Origin: Hibiscus mutabilis
Taxonomy: Eukaryota; Streptophyta; Magnoliopsida; Malvales; Malvaceae
Direction: 5' to 3'
DNA length: 64,000 nucleotides
Assembly: GCA_019671005.1 (NCBI GenBank)
Contig: CM033724.1
Location: forward strand, 20,313,786 to 20,377,785
Shown here: piece after piece, positions 36,610 to 49,200 of the stretch
Layout of the letters: every line of letters starts with the position of its first letter
Numbering within the stretch: position 1 is the stretch's first letter
Translations under genes and position numbers: made by a program
The notes under the pieces: generated by a model
The model's database searches: none
What the model was told of the DNA's origin: nothing
What the model saw: the letters and a program-made list of their open reading frames with translations, nothing else

Positions 36610-37128
36610 ATGGAAACTATATGTTGACCCTAAAAGAAAAGATATTTAATATGAAGTTAAGGATAAAGTATTCCTTAAAAGTTTCACCTTGGAAGAAGGT
36701 GTTATGGTTTAGACAAAGAGAAAGTTAAGTTCAAAATTTATTGGGCTATAAGAAATTGTGAAAGGAGTTAGTCTAATAGTTAAGCTTAATAGTTAGCTTT
36801 ATCTTTGGAAATGAACGAGATTCATAATGTATCGATGCTCTGGAAATATTGATTAGACCCCTCACATGTTGTTACTCCGGATAAAATAGAGATTTAGCTG
36901 GATTTAAGCTATAAAAAAGAACTTGTAAAGATCCTAGCACATGAGAGTCAAAGAACTAAGAAAATAAGACAATCTTGTTTGTTAAAGTTCTTTGACAAAA
37001 AAATTCACAAGGTTAAAGAAAAGATTTGAGAGAAATAAGAAGAAAATATAAGAAAATAGTTTCCTCACATTTTGGAACCAAGTAAGTATTGAAAAATTCG
37101 AGGACAAATTTTCTTAAGGGGAGAGAAT
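36610..37128 (+). pseudogene. Integrase C-terminal remnant of T, copy 2, core deleted
   Basis: Same arrangement as copy 1: sequence after RNase H runs straight into the integrase tail, with the KVSPWKK phrase near 36675 and LVKVL-type residues near 36980. The catalytic core is missing at the same place. A polypurine module ends at 37128, one G shorter (TTAAGGGGAGAG) than that before LTR2. Confidence 0.7.
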
Positions 37129-39735
37129 TGTACTACCTCAAAATTTACTAAGTTGATTAAGGGACATTTAGTACTAAGATAATAGCTTAAAAGCTAACTT
37201 AGTGACTAAAATGAAAAAATGTGAAAGTTGAGATTTCTTTAATTATGGGTTTTGGAAAGGAAATTTCTAAGGTTTAAAGGTATCATGTGATAGATAGTGA
37301 ATTGAATAAGGTATTCTTAAAGTTTGGTTGAATACCAAGGAAAATTGGAATGGAAATTGAAGTTTAAAAGTTTAGTGACCAAAAAATGTAAAGTTTTTTG
37401 AAAATCTTTTTTAGTTGTAATGATGGAATAAACTTTAGTAATGTTGAATTGAGGACTAAAATTGTAATTTTAAAAAGTTGAATCCTTATTTTATTTTATA
37501 AATATTTTAGTAAATAAGGAAAATTAGGAGAATTATTGTGAATAATTATTTGGTGAAGAATATGATGAGTTGGTGGTTTAAAGGAAGTGATTGGACTAAA
37601 TTTAAAAGAAGAGAAGTAAGGAGAAATTAGTATAAATTTTGAAGTTTTATTTATGATAGAGAAAGATTAGAAAAACTGGTTTAAAGTGTTGAAAATTTCA
37701 CCATAAATTCAAGAAAAATGGTTAGAAGGTGAATTTTATACCGATGTAAGGATTTTGTTCATCTAGTTTATATTCCAACAAATGGAAACTTTTGAGTTCG
37801 AGTAAAAAGATATGAATTTTAAGTGGTGAAAGGTCAAAAAATATTTTATTAGGCTGTTCCGAAATTCAATACTAGAAATTGACTTGAAATTTTCACAATA
37901 AATGGCAAGTTGAATTTAAATATTAATTTATATGGTTGAAAAGCTTATTGAATCTAGTTTTCTTTCAAAATAAACGGAATTTTGAGTTATAAATTATTTT
38001 ATAGAAATATTTTTTGGGAAAGCAAACAAATGGAAAATTAAGAATTGATACACTTTTGATCTAAGGTTCATTCTCAACCATTCGATAAAAAAAGGGTTAA
38101 TGGGAGTTCAAATTGCTCACTAAGGACCATAATGAATATTTTTAACAATACAAGGAAAATAAAGAAAATGTTTGGAGATTTTTTCCATCCAAAAATGATT
38201 ATATTGGATAATATGTAGAATATTTTTAGATTGGGATTCAAACAAATAATTTACTTATTTGAATTATGAAGTTAAGTTTGAATCAAGGGAGGTTCAAGGT
38301 ACAATGAAGGAAAGGATCGAAGAGGACTTAGTGAGGCATACTAATACATGGCCTAGGTGAGTGCAATGCATACATATCATTATACATAGATGTTTCATAC
38401 ATCATCGGTAAGACTTGCGATGAGTCTACCTAGTTTATATATTGTCATGATAATTATGTCATTGATCATACATTTGACATACTTTAAATATTTCAAAGGT
38501 TGAAAATAAATGCATTGATCACTAATTATTGATGATGATTTACTATTAATGTTATTCGGTTATGAACTGCTTCATGTTAATATAAATTGATATACATTGC
38601 CATGGATTAAATATTTGATGATATAAAGCCCAAGTATGATATAGAGGTTCAAAGGTATAGTTGGCTAGCCATAGAGTCATAAACAGCTGTATAAAGATTC
38701 TAAGCACTTAAGGTAAATTGCAAATTTTATAAATACTCATTGAGGAGTATACTCATGCATGGTTTGAGTATACGGACTTATTACAGGTGCTAAGCACTTC
38801 GGAGTAATTTCATAAAAACTCAATGAGGGATATATTGTATACTCCGATAAGTATACATAAGCACTTCGGTGCTAAGCACTCCTGGTAGAGTGCAAATAAT
38901 ATACATACTCAAGAAAGGCTGGGTATGGGGGATGACTCGTGTACATAGAATCTCTTAATTCGATACCTTGGGCTAAGTAAACTAAATTGAAATAAAAAAA
39001 TAGAATGATAAGCTTGAAAGCTTGCAGACAGAGTTGGAAAAAGGTATTGGTAAACATTGAAAGCTTACAGATGGAAATGGCACCAATATTGGTAAGATCT
39101 AATCTTATCACTTTGATATACATATATGCTATTACATATTTAATTATGTTAATGAGAATGTAATGGTAAGGTGATCATATGCATTATTAATAATTAATAA
39201 TTAATATTGAGATTGATATTATGACAATTGCACTTAAATTTGAATTATTGCCTAAGTAAATACTTAGCGTGTAACTGTTTTACACGTAGGAAAGAAGAAA
39301 TGGTTGGAGTAAGGAGCATGTACAGACATCATCAATCAATAACAGGTACATCGGTATCTGTAAGATATCTTTTGGTACTATTTGATATTTACTAGTTGGC
39401 AGGTATATTAAAAGGGTATGCCTGCTCTGATAGAATTTGCATTTTATTTGGTATCTGGATGAATTTTAAACCAGGTAGTTTTTAGGCAGTTTTATTAATT
39501 ATATCAATACAAATTAAATTGATAGGTTACTGCCTGAAAATAAATTCGATTTGAAGATAAAAATATTATTTTTAAACTTTACGCGAATAACTAGATTTGT
39601 AAATAAAAACTAAATACATTGTAACATTTTTAAAGAAACAAAATTTTACCGAGTTACAAATGTAGAGGGTTTTACAAATGTTTTGTGATATCTATGACTC
39701 GTATTCAGCTATGAATACGGGAAAGGGGTATTACA
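37129..39735 (+). repeat. LTR3 of T, with a divergent central block
   Basis: 2607 bp. The first 260 bases and everything from about 38275 to the GGGGTATTACA end match LTR1 and LTR2 closely. The block 37395-38270 aligns only loosely (it shares word order such as GACTAAA.TTGTAATTT and CAACCATTCGATAAA) with many substitutions and indels. It reads as the same LTR region taken from a different subfamily. Confidence 0.85.
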
Positions 39736-41665
39736 GGTAACCATCGGATACACAAATTTCCAAGACATCTCGCAATCTCTTCAGCTCAATGGCATGGAGT
39801 CGTGCAACACATGCACCACCTATACACTACCAAGGATAATCCTCCAATGCGGAGTAAACATATTCGATGCACCACCTCTACAGCCCATAGCTGGAGTAAA
39901 TGCCATCTAAATGCCACCTTAACAAAAATCGGGGTTCACATGATCGGAGTAAGTACCTCTCGTACCACCTCTACAATCACGGGCGACTTATTATAGTACA
40001 CTTTAAATCCTATGGTCAGCCAACTATATCCGATAACGTTTCTCTCACATTTTCATTACATCACTTGCCAATATAATCCACTTTTATAAACATGCCTCCC
40101 TGTTTTCATATGCATTAACCAAAATACTTCAAAATGCATTAAACCATGCATAAATCATGTTCACAACATACTTTAAAATCACGCATTACTTTTCAAATGC
40201 ATCTAACATCATTTGACCTCAACTTCCAGCATTAAACCATGCTCATTTCATGCATAAAATATGAGGTAACAAATATTAAACAAGTGCATAAAAACCATTC
40301 CGCAAAAGCACGACCGAGAGAGTAAAACCACACCATACTTACTTCCGAGTCTAGGTAAGCGTTTCAAGCTCTACCTTAACTCCCAAGACTCTATTTCAAA
40401 ACCATCGAAATGCTTTTAACCATGTTTTCACTCATCGATACGCGAAACCTCAATTTGCCGACGCGAAAACAAGCGTCCGAAGCCTCCAAAGCTTCCCCGA
40501 TCACTTCTGGATCCATCTCCCCTGTTTTAACCACAATGCAGCAGAGGATTAATGCATCTCCATGCATTCAAAACACTGCAACAACAGATCCTCAAGGATT
40601 CACACATTCACCTCACAATTACCCAATCACAACAACCGAAAACACCATCTAATCCTTTCCAAACACAACCCAGCCACAACCTATCAATCTAACAGCACTT
40701 TTATCATCAAATAACATCTAAAAACAGAATCAAAACAACCTAACACCTCCAGTAACCAAACAGCTACCATAACTCCACAAAAACACAATTCTAACAACCT
40801 AAACAATTAGAGATTCAAGAGTTTTGGGGTTCCATTATTAAAAACGACTTACCAACATTATTATACATCCATAATATGTTTAAAATCAATCTACATCACT
40901 GGAAAACAGATCCAATTCGGATCTTTTGCTATTTCATCAATTTTACACAATTAAATCAATTAATTCAATATAAAAACACAAAATCAGATTATAAACCATA
41001 AATCAAGGATCAAATACTTGGGAATATCAATAAAGAACCATTCAATATAGGAGATCACGGACCTTACCCCTATTGTGTGATTTCTCCCTCAATTGGCTTG
41101 TTTAAAGCTAGGAAAACACAAGATTTCAATAAGGTTTTGTAAATCAAAGATAAATAATTAATTGTAGATCAAGAATCTAAGTAAAAGTGATCTCTCACCT
41201 CTTGATTTCGATGAAATTTGAGTGTTTGGTAGAAAAGACGTGGAGAGAAAAGTTACGTCAATTTTCATTAAAACCAAATAACTAACTTTAATATCTAAAA
41301 TTCCTTTTAATTAACTTTTAAAACACATGTTAAAATGATTTAATTGAAGAGAGAAATCAACAGCAAAAACTTGGTAAAATAGCTCCTTAAAGATTCTAAG
41401 AATTTGACCCTTTTCATTTTAGTCACTTTAAAACAGTTTTCAAACATTGCATTTTGGTCACTAGCCAAAATGTCATACCCCCAAATCTCATTTTCCAAAA
41501 TTGATTCCACCAATATTAATCATATATTAAAACATTATTTTTAACCATTTTTCCATATTTTTATCTCACCGAAAATTATACGATCCCGAATCCGACTCGA
41601 ATCTCTAACCCAATCCACCGGACCGTCTAACAAACCTCAAAACCGCTAGGCCCAAAACCAGGGAG

Positions 41666-43000
41666 TTACAATTCTCTCATACTTAATAAATTTCGTCCCC
41701 GGAAGAAACAAAAGCAGAAACTGCTCCAACATCTCCGACTTACATTCGCACGCGGCTTCCTAACACTACGGTGTCTCCGTAACACCTTAACAAGGCCAAC
41801 CAATATACCACCCAGAACTCTACCGCTGGCAACAAGGATCTCCACCAGGTCCTTCACACAAGATAACTCAGATCTCAACACAATACCTTACATCAGCACA
41901 ACATGCAAGGAATCCAACCGATACCTTCGCAACAACATCACATGAAACACATCATGGAACCCCTTCAACACAGGAGATGACCTCAATAATAAACAACAAG
42001 ACCCACACACTCAACAAAATCGTATGGTCCTCAAAATGCATCACCTTCTTCCAAAGCGATACCATCATGATCATCCGACCATCACAACACACTTTAAATC
42101 ACTATGCCTCAAATTCGCGTAGAATTTCTGATGATCCAAAACTACTCTCAAGCGCCCACAGAACAACTTCACCTTCTCACTAGTGCCTTTCCACACATCA
42201 GACATGGGAATGTACTTTTCCCTAATTTTAGACCAACACACGGGCGTACGGCTCCTCCAACCACACATCGCCCCATACGATGCCACCTACATACTTGCCT
42301 GATAGCTGCCATTAAAGCAAACTCTACCAAAGGCATGTGCCTTTCACACTTACCCGGAAGCTCTGTGATACACAACCCAACTCATCTTTCAAAACCTGAA
42401 TTCCATGCTCTAACCCGTCATCCAACCGGGATAGATATGAAGTACATACACTTAAGCTCAAGCAACACCCTTAAAACCTCACTGTAACCCACGGATCTTC
42501 ATCCAGAACTATGAATTCAAGCACACAGTGCAAATGCACTAACTCGACAATATACAAATCTGCCACATATTCCAAAACGTACATCACAACCATAGCCATG
42601 AGAGTGCACACGCTTCATAACTCAATCAACAACCACCCAAATGGAATCCTTTTGGTCGGTGCCAAAGGTAACCCAGACACAAATCCCTGGTGATTCTTTC
42701 TCATTTCCATTCCGGTATCCTTAACAGTTACAACAACCCAAAAGAAAACCGATGCTCAGCTTCCACTCGCTGACATGCCATGCATCAAACAACAAAATCA
42801 TCCATATCTCCCTTTAAACCAACCTAACAGCAATCTATTTCCAAACCTCGATATATCTTGGCATTACCGGAATGCATTTCGCAAGAACTGGCATGTGCCT
42901 CCATCAAACCTTACACCTTAACTCAACATCAAGGGACACCACCTTACGACCTTTAAAACACAACACCCTATAACCTTTAACGTGAAAATCCACCAGATTT
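41666..43000 (-). pseudogene. Integrase C-terminal remnant of D
   Basis: Minus-strand frames carry the integrase tail of a Tekay/Del chromovirus. Near 42169-42375 a frame reads GKCERHMPLVEFALMAAI, matching the family ...RHLPLVEFAYNNSY at the end of the catalytic core. At 42071-42286 EKVKLFCGRLRVVLDHQK follows, matching the family EKVKLIRERLKAAQDRQKSYAD. At 41666-41881 LVKVLRRHRSV and a short FRGRNLL segment match the chromodomain end (LVKVLWRHHGVEEATWE) and element terminus. The three pieces are in different frames. The upstream catalytic core is too decayed for me to point to its residues. Confidence 0.7.
41671..41702 (-). promoter_or_regulatory. Polypurine region of D (decayed)
   Basis: On the minus strand CGGGGACGAAATTTATTAAG then TATGAGAGAAT, the Tekay/Del module before the 3' LTR; the G run usually present after TTAAG is lost. 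Confidence 0.6.
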
Positions 43001-43599
43001 CCTCCTCCCAATAACCTGAACATGCGATACTAATGCATAATCACACCGTTACCTTCCTCTAATCAACTGTGGCCGGAATGAATTCACTTGTAACTTGACA
43101 TCAAGTCTCCATCACGCATCACACCCAACCGCGTAAACAATATCCTCAACTTCGCCGCAACTCTCACAACCCAAGCATCGGCTACAAGCTTAGCTCGAAC
43201 GATATTCAATCACCAAACTATAACTCTTAAACAACTCCAACCATCTAAGTTGTCAAGAACTCAAAACATCAATCTTTTATTTTTTTCATTTTTTTAAACC
43301 ACGCGTAATCCGTGTACACAACACACTCCTCATCATAGAATTGATGTCTCTAAAACATTTAAACAACCACCAGCGTGGCAAGCTTCACATCATGCGCAGG
43401 ACAAAAGCGCTCGTGCACCTTTAACTATCTAGATGCATAAGCCACAACTTCACTTGCAACACTACAGCCTCAACAAACGTCGATGCTAAGAACTGGATCT
43501 AGCAAACCCACAACCTGCCAACTCTAACTTTGGTCACTCGAAAACCATCACCAGCCAAACTCCCAAGAACCATAACACCAAAACCACCTTCATACGCTA

Positions 43600-44400
43600 C
43601 CTTACTTATACCATCACACCATTGATTTTCGATTAGTCATCCGTAAGTGTAAACATATGTATGCATGATCACTTATATGCCCTTATAGATGTCTATGTGT
43701 ATGTATGCAAAACCTCTAATGTTATGCCCGAATGTATACATGTACTGAGATATTTACATGTACATATAAGTGTTTTTGCACTGTGCATGTTTATCCATTC
43801 ACACTGACTAATAACATCCTCAGAACCAGAATTCTTAGCAACATACCCAGAACTCACACCTCCTAAACAAAGAGCAACATTCACCTCTCCCCAAAAATCT
43901 ACCAAACCAACTATACTTATCGATCAAAACCCTTCCCGATGCTTCTGCACACAAGGAAAAAAACCATCAATAAATACAACAACCAACTGCCCCAAAAAAC
44001 TAAAACTACCCAATTCAACAAAACTATGAACGCAACCTATGCATCGCTCAAACCAAACGACATCACCAAGAACTCACATCGTCGTCCCCCTTACCAAAGG
44101 CAAATATAAACACAACCACATCCTTTACCTACACATATACCACCCGGACCTCAGCTCATACGTACAACCACTGAAGCAGCCTCGAACTGATCAAGAAAAC
44201 ATCAATTTGTTTAGCTACCTAAAACCCAAAGCACACTCGCATCATGCTATCCTCCCTTTTCACAATGACACCAACGCAACCCCCGACAAAACACTAAGCC
44301 TAATAAACCCTCTATCACGCAACTCTTGAAGTTGCGTCTTTAAACTCTTCAACTCCTTCGAGCCATGCACAAAGAGCAATAGACACCAGAGCTATGTTTT
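43600..44400 (-). pseudogene. Reverse transcriptase remnant of D
   Basis: On the minus strand at about 44043-44090 a frame reads FLVMSFGLSDA and then stops; this is the family segment FLVMPFGLTNAP of Ty3/gypsy RT. About 170 bases further on, near 43905-43935, LIDKYSWF stands where the family has FIDDILVYS, so the catalytic Asp pair is damaged. Stops and frame changes are frequent. The protease region is presumably at 44400-45000 but I cannot show its active site. Confidence 0.55.
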
Positions 44401-45037
44401 TATACAACTCAATGCAAAACTCAACCTCCCAATCCAATGGCAAACCCGACCATTCCCTCGAAAACACCTAGAAACTCACATACCACATGACTATCCTGAG
44501 CTTGCACTTCCTATGACCCTAGATTCATCACATAGGCCAGGGATTCCTTGCAACCAAAATCCATCAAACAACTCACTTCCATTGCCAAAATAGCATTAAA
44601 CAAGAATTTAACATTCTCACCGTGAATACCACGTCTTAACTATCAGCAAATTTTAAGGAAACTCGCTAGGATTCAAAATCAACCACTGCTCTGTGATCCA
44701 GCCACTTATCCAAACCCAGGATTACATCAAAAACTGTAGAGTGGCAATTCTAACAAAACAACCGTAACCTCAAGATCTTAAAGCATCGATGATCATTTCC
44801 AAACATCCTTCTCGTAACAATCGTCTCACGAAAGAACTAGCCACATGTATTCCAGCAACCAACACTTACGAGACGATCGTTCAAACCATAGCTCCTACAA
44901 ACGTTATTAATGACAAGCACATGAGTTTACACACCACATAACAAATGCAGATAACCCCACCTCATGAGATTACACAATCCACATACTTAACGTGTATTAA
45001 ATACTATTTTAGTCTGGATACTCTAACCCTACGGTCC

Positions 45038-45760
45038 TCACCCAGCACCATCATCACCTCGCCTCAACTCAGGGCAATATTTTTTTATCACAATTCCTTT
45101 TAACTGAACACAGCTGCAACTAGATTTTGCAACTCTTTTGCCAGAGCCAGAACCTCCCACATGAAACCGATAAACCCAGGTTCTACTCAATGTACTTCGT
45201 TCGTCTACCAACAAGTCAAAAATGGTGTAATTAGAAGCCAACATGTACACCCTAACATCCTGTACCAACTCACATCAAATTCGATCGTAATGACACTTCC
45301 CTACCAAAACCAGTTCAAGAGCATACCGGCTCAACCGAACAATCTATATCCTAACTCGACCACATACACACGACCCTGATCCCAACCATAAACTCTCATC
45401 TCTTTTCATGAAGTATCTAAACCCCACATACTTCTTCTTAACAATAGCATGGAAAACTCCCAATCCATATCATTGGGTTCCACGCCCGTAGATACAGTTG
45501 TCCACCAACTAAAAACATCACCTTGTAATAGGGATTCAACACATCCCAACTTACGAGCGCCAATACACCGCATTTGATCCAAAACCTGAACAACACTGGC
45601 CATCCATGTCTCAGATGCCTCGGTGACAACCCACGGTACTCAACTCTTCTCAAACTACAGAAATATTCCAACGGCAACCTCGTTTGCCGAATGGCTGGTG
45701 CAAACACACGCACTCCAGCAATAATAGCTTACAAGCTCAAAATATTGCCTATAACAAGGC
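45038..45760 (-). pseudogene. gag remnant of D with zinc knuckle
   Basis: Minus-strand frames at 45406-45713 carry GCVESLLQGDVFSWW, typical of the Retrotrans_gag core in Tekay/Del elements (family ...AVSLLQEEAYQWW), split by a frame change near 45600. Downstream at 45074-45118 CSCVQLKGIVIKKYCPEL resembles a CCHC zinc knuckle, with the His position occupied by another residue. Gag forms the virus-like particle and its knuckle binds element RNA. The order gag core then knuckle on the minus strand agrees with the primer site at 46223-46240. Confidence 0.68.
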
Positions 45761-46222
45761 ATTAGATCACCCAACTCTGGCTCAACCGGTACATGTGGTA
45801 CATACTTCGAGGTGACAAACCCCCAGGAAACACAACACTTTCCTCAACTCACTGCCCAAAGGAAACAGCATCTCGCTAGATCTCATTTCTCCTTTCGGTC
45901 GTAACATAACATATTTTCTAAGGCATGATAATCATTTCAATTGAATCAGGTCAGCATCAAGCAAGGATCTAAGACTTTTATTTCAAAACCATACATTTCA
46001 GACTATAATAATAAGGCAATGGGTTTTCCCAAATTTCCCCCAACATAACATAAACACTCAACGTGCATATTTCAACCACCGTGCATATCAATATCAGATT
46101 ATAGCTAATAGCAACATCACAATAATCATATCAATCTTCCAATTATCACCAAACATAACAGACAAACACCGTGCATGACAAGCAACAGTAAACGGCTAAA
46201 TACAACATCCCAACCTTTTGTG

Positions 46223-46240
46223 AACCTGGCTCTAATACCA
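46223..46240 (-). promoter_or_regulatory. Primer-binding site of D
   Basis: On the minus strand TGGTATTAGAGCCAGGTT, one transition from the initiator tRNA-Met type site TGGTATCAGAGCC(AGGTT), five bases from the LTR edge at 46246. It fixes the orientation of D. Confidence 0.85.
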
Positions 46241-46245
46241 CCAAA

Positions 46246-49200
46246 TGTAACTCACTAGACCCGGCCTAGTCACAAGACCAAACCGAGCAAGCTACATTAG
46301 GTTTACCGAGGTAAACCGTGAAGATAAAACTCAAAACACGACCATTTTTTTCTTTTATCTTATCTAGAGGCATAATTATTAACCTACATGTACATATTGA
46401 TCATAAGTGTAAACTCAACTCAATCGGGCATCGAATTGACATCCAATTGAATACTATTACAAAATAGGGACCAAAATGTAATTTCCATAATTTAAGGGTT
46501 GAATTAACAAATTAAGCTTATCAATCAACAATTAAGTTAATTTCATAGAGGCTCATGAAATTTTGTCGTAATTAGATCACCACAGCACCCTCAATTTATC
46601 ATTCAAACATTTAGGGACCAAATTGTAAATCTACAAAACTATAAGGACTTACCTAAAATTTGATTTACCAGTCTTCAATTAGTCATGTTTCATGCATACG
46701 TGTCAAATTTCAACTTAAAACAACCATCCGAACTCATTCAATTGCATACACAACATCTAGGGACCAAACTACAAGATTTCAAAGCTTAAATCGAACATAT
46801 AACTGAAATAACGGTCCTTGGTTTTGGTACACGGGTTTTTGGATCGATACGGGATAAATTATATTAGAGGTTTCGAAACCACCCCTAAAAGTTTCGAAAC
46901 CAGACCTCCAGAACTTAAAACGCGTACCGGTACGACTCCCCGCGTATTGCACCCTATAGCCAATTTTGGCCTACAGGTTTCAAAACCATGGGCCAGGTTT
47001 CGAAACCTCTGGGCCTGGAATGAGAATTTTAACTGGTTTTTCATCCATTTATGATTTCCGAAACACTCAAACATACTTCAAACATATATCCAACATATTC
47101 AAGGATCGAACCACATCAAAGCATCACATATTCAACATCGATTCATGGCATCTTGCATCAAATGAAAATCTATAGGAATGCTTCCTAGAAATCAATCAAT
47201 CAATGCATGAAACTCCAAACCATCACCAAAACACGTTATAATGGCCATTAACAATTCAAGAGCAACTAGACAAACTTGCTCGAACAGAGAGTTTAACAAC
47301 CATCTCTCGAAACATCAACGGAAACCCCATTGCCCTTATTAATTATAGTCTAATTCCAAAAACATACTTCGATTACCAAGTCTTGTTGAGATCCCCTACT
47401 TCCCGCTGCCTCCCAAACCTTTAGTTCTCTACATTGATGGACAAAGGGAGCATAAGCACACTAGGCTTAGTGAGGAGTGCTCAAAAACAACAGACCATCA
47501 ATGCATTTAAAACCATTTTCCATCAACACTATGAAATTCCCATTTCAAACCATATTTATCATCATATAAAACATCATGCCTTTAAAATCATGCACTTTAA
47601 CACTTTCAAAGCCAGCATATTAAACCATATGCAACATGTATCATTAACCAACAACATTTCACATTTCTAACCCTCTACTTGAGCCTTCCCATGCATTACT
47701 ACCAAATGCAAAGCTCAAGGAGAAAACATGTATAAATCACATTATACAACATAATACATTTGAATGATACATTAACAAATATATTGGCTCACAAGTGATC
47801 CACCTCAAGACCAACATTTCCATTAAACCATTATTAAACATCGGTAACCATTGGATACACGAATTTCCAACAGATCTCACAATCTCTTCAGCTCAATGGC
47901 ATGGAGTCGTGCAACTTTTGCACCACCTCTACACTACCAAGGCTAATCCTCCAATGCGGAGTAAACACATTCGATGCACCACCTCTACAGCCCATAGCTG
48001 GAGTAAATTCCATCTAAATGCCACCTCAACAAACATTGGGGTTCACATGATCGGAGTAAGTACCTCTTGTACCACCTCTACAATCACGGGTGACTTATTA
48101 TAGTGCACTTTAAATCCCATGACCAGCCAACTATATCCGATAACGTTTCTCTCGCATTTCCATTACATCATTTGCCAATATAATCCACTTTTATAAACAT
48201 GCCTCCATGTTTTCATATGCATTAAACCAAAATACTTCAAAATGCATTAAACCGTGCATAAATCATGTTCACAACATACTTCAAAATCATGCATTACTTT
48301 TAAAATGCATCTAACATCATTTCACCTCAACTTCCAGCATTAAACCATGCTCATTTCATGCATAAAATAGGAGGTAACAAGTATTAAACAAGTGCATAAA
48401 AACCATTCCGCAAAAGCACGACCAAGAGAGTAAAGCCACACCATACTTACTTCTGAGTCTAGGTAAGCATTTCAAGCTCTACCTTAACTCCCAAGACTCT
48501 ATTTCAAATCCATCGAAACACTTTTAACCACGTTTTCACTCACCGATAAGCGAAAGCTCGATTTATCGACGCAAAAACAAGCGTCTGAAGCCTCCAAAGC
48601 TTCCCTGATCATTTCCGGATCCATCTCCCCTATTTTAACCACATTACAGCAGATGATTAATGCATCTCCATGCATTTAAAATACTACAACAACAGATCCT
48701 CATGGATTCACACATTCACCTCACAATTACCCAATCACAACAACCGAAAACACCATCTAATCATTTCCAAACACAACCCAGCCACAACCTATCAATCTAA
48801 CACCACTTTTATCATCAAATAACATCTAAAAATAGAATAAGAACAACCTAACACCTCCAGCCACCACAACTCCACAAAAACACAATTCTAACAACCTAAA
48901 CAATTAGAGATTCAAGAGTTTCGGGGTTCCATGGTTAAAAATGACTTACCAACATTATTATACATTCATAATATGTTTAAAATCAATCTACATCACTAGA
49001 AAACATATCCAATTTGGATCTTTTGCTATTTCATCAATTTTGCCCAATTAAGTCAATTAATTCAATATAAAAACACAAAATCAGATTATAAACCATAAAT
49101 CAAGGATCAAATACTTGGGAAAATCAATAAAGAACCATTCAATAGAGGAGATCATGGACCTTACCCCTATTGTGTGATTTCTCCCTTAATTGGCTTGTTT

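Larger units (their letters stand above)
26091..39735 (+). mobile_element. Tandem LTR retrotransposon T (three LTRs, two interiors)
   Basis: T has the structure LTR1 (26091-28608), interior 1 (28609-31593), LTR2 (31594-34124), interior 2 (34125-37128), LTR3 (37129-39735). It is flanked by an exact GGTAA duplication at 26086-26090 and 39736-39740. The empty site is seen once in the other D LTR at 47843-47847 (ACATCGGTAACCATTGG). Interiors carry initiator tRNA-Met type primer sites, polypurine tracts, and remnants of protease, RT, RNase H and the integrase C-terminus of a Tekay/Del chromovirus. Both interiors lack the integrase core and most of gag. One shared target-site duplication means one insertion that later became an array, most simply by unequal recombination between LTRs. 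Confidence 0.92.
24499..41670 (-). repeat. 3' LTR of D (left copy), interrupted by T
   Basis: D LTR sequence lies at 24499-26090 and 39741-41670. On the plus strand it begins TGTAACCCCCTCGACCTGG and ends CCAGGGAGTTACA, so on the minus strand the LTR starts TGTAACTCCCTGG. The order and content match the other D LTR at 46246-49712. Confidence 0.85.

Noticed and set aside
26091..39735. Two independent T elements inserted side by side
   Set aside because: There is only one pair of GGTAA copies, and the interiors share the same deletions and meet through one common LTR.
42104..42487. 127-codon plus-strand frame
   Set aside because: It is antisense to the integrase tail of D, which is recognisable on the minus strand.
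44039..44329. 96-codon plus-strand frame
   Set aside because: It is antisense to the RT segment FLVMSFGLSDA of D on the minus strand.
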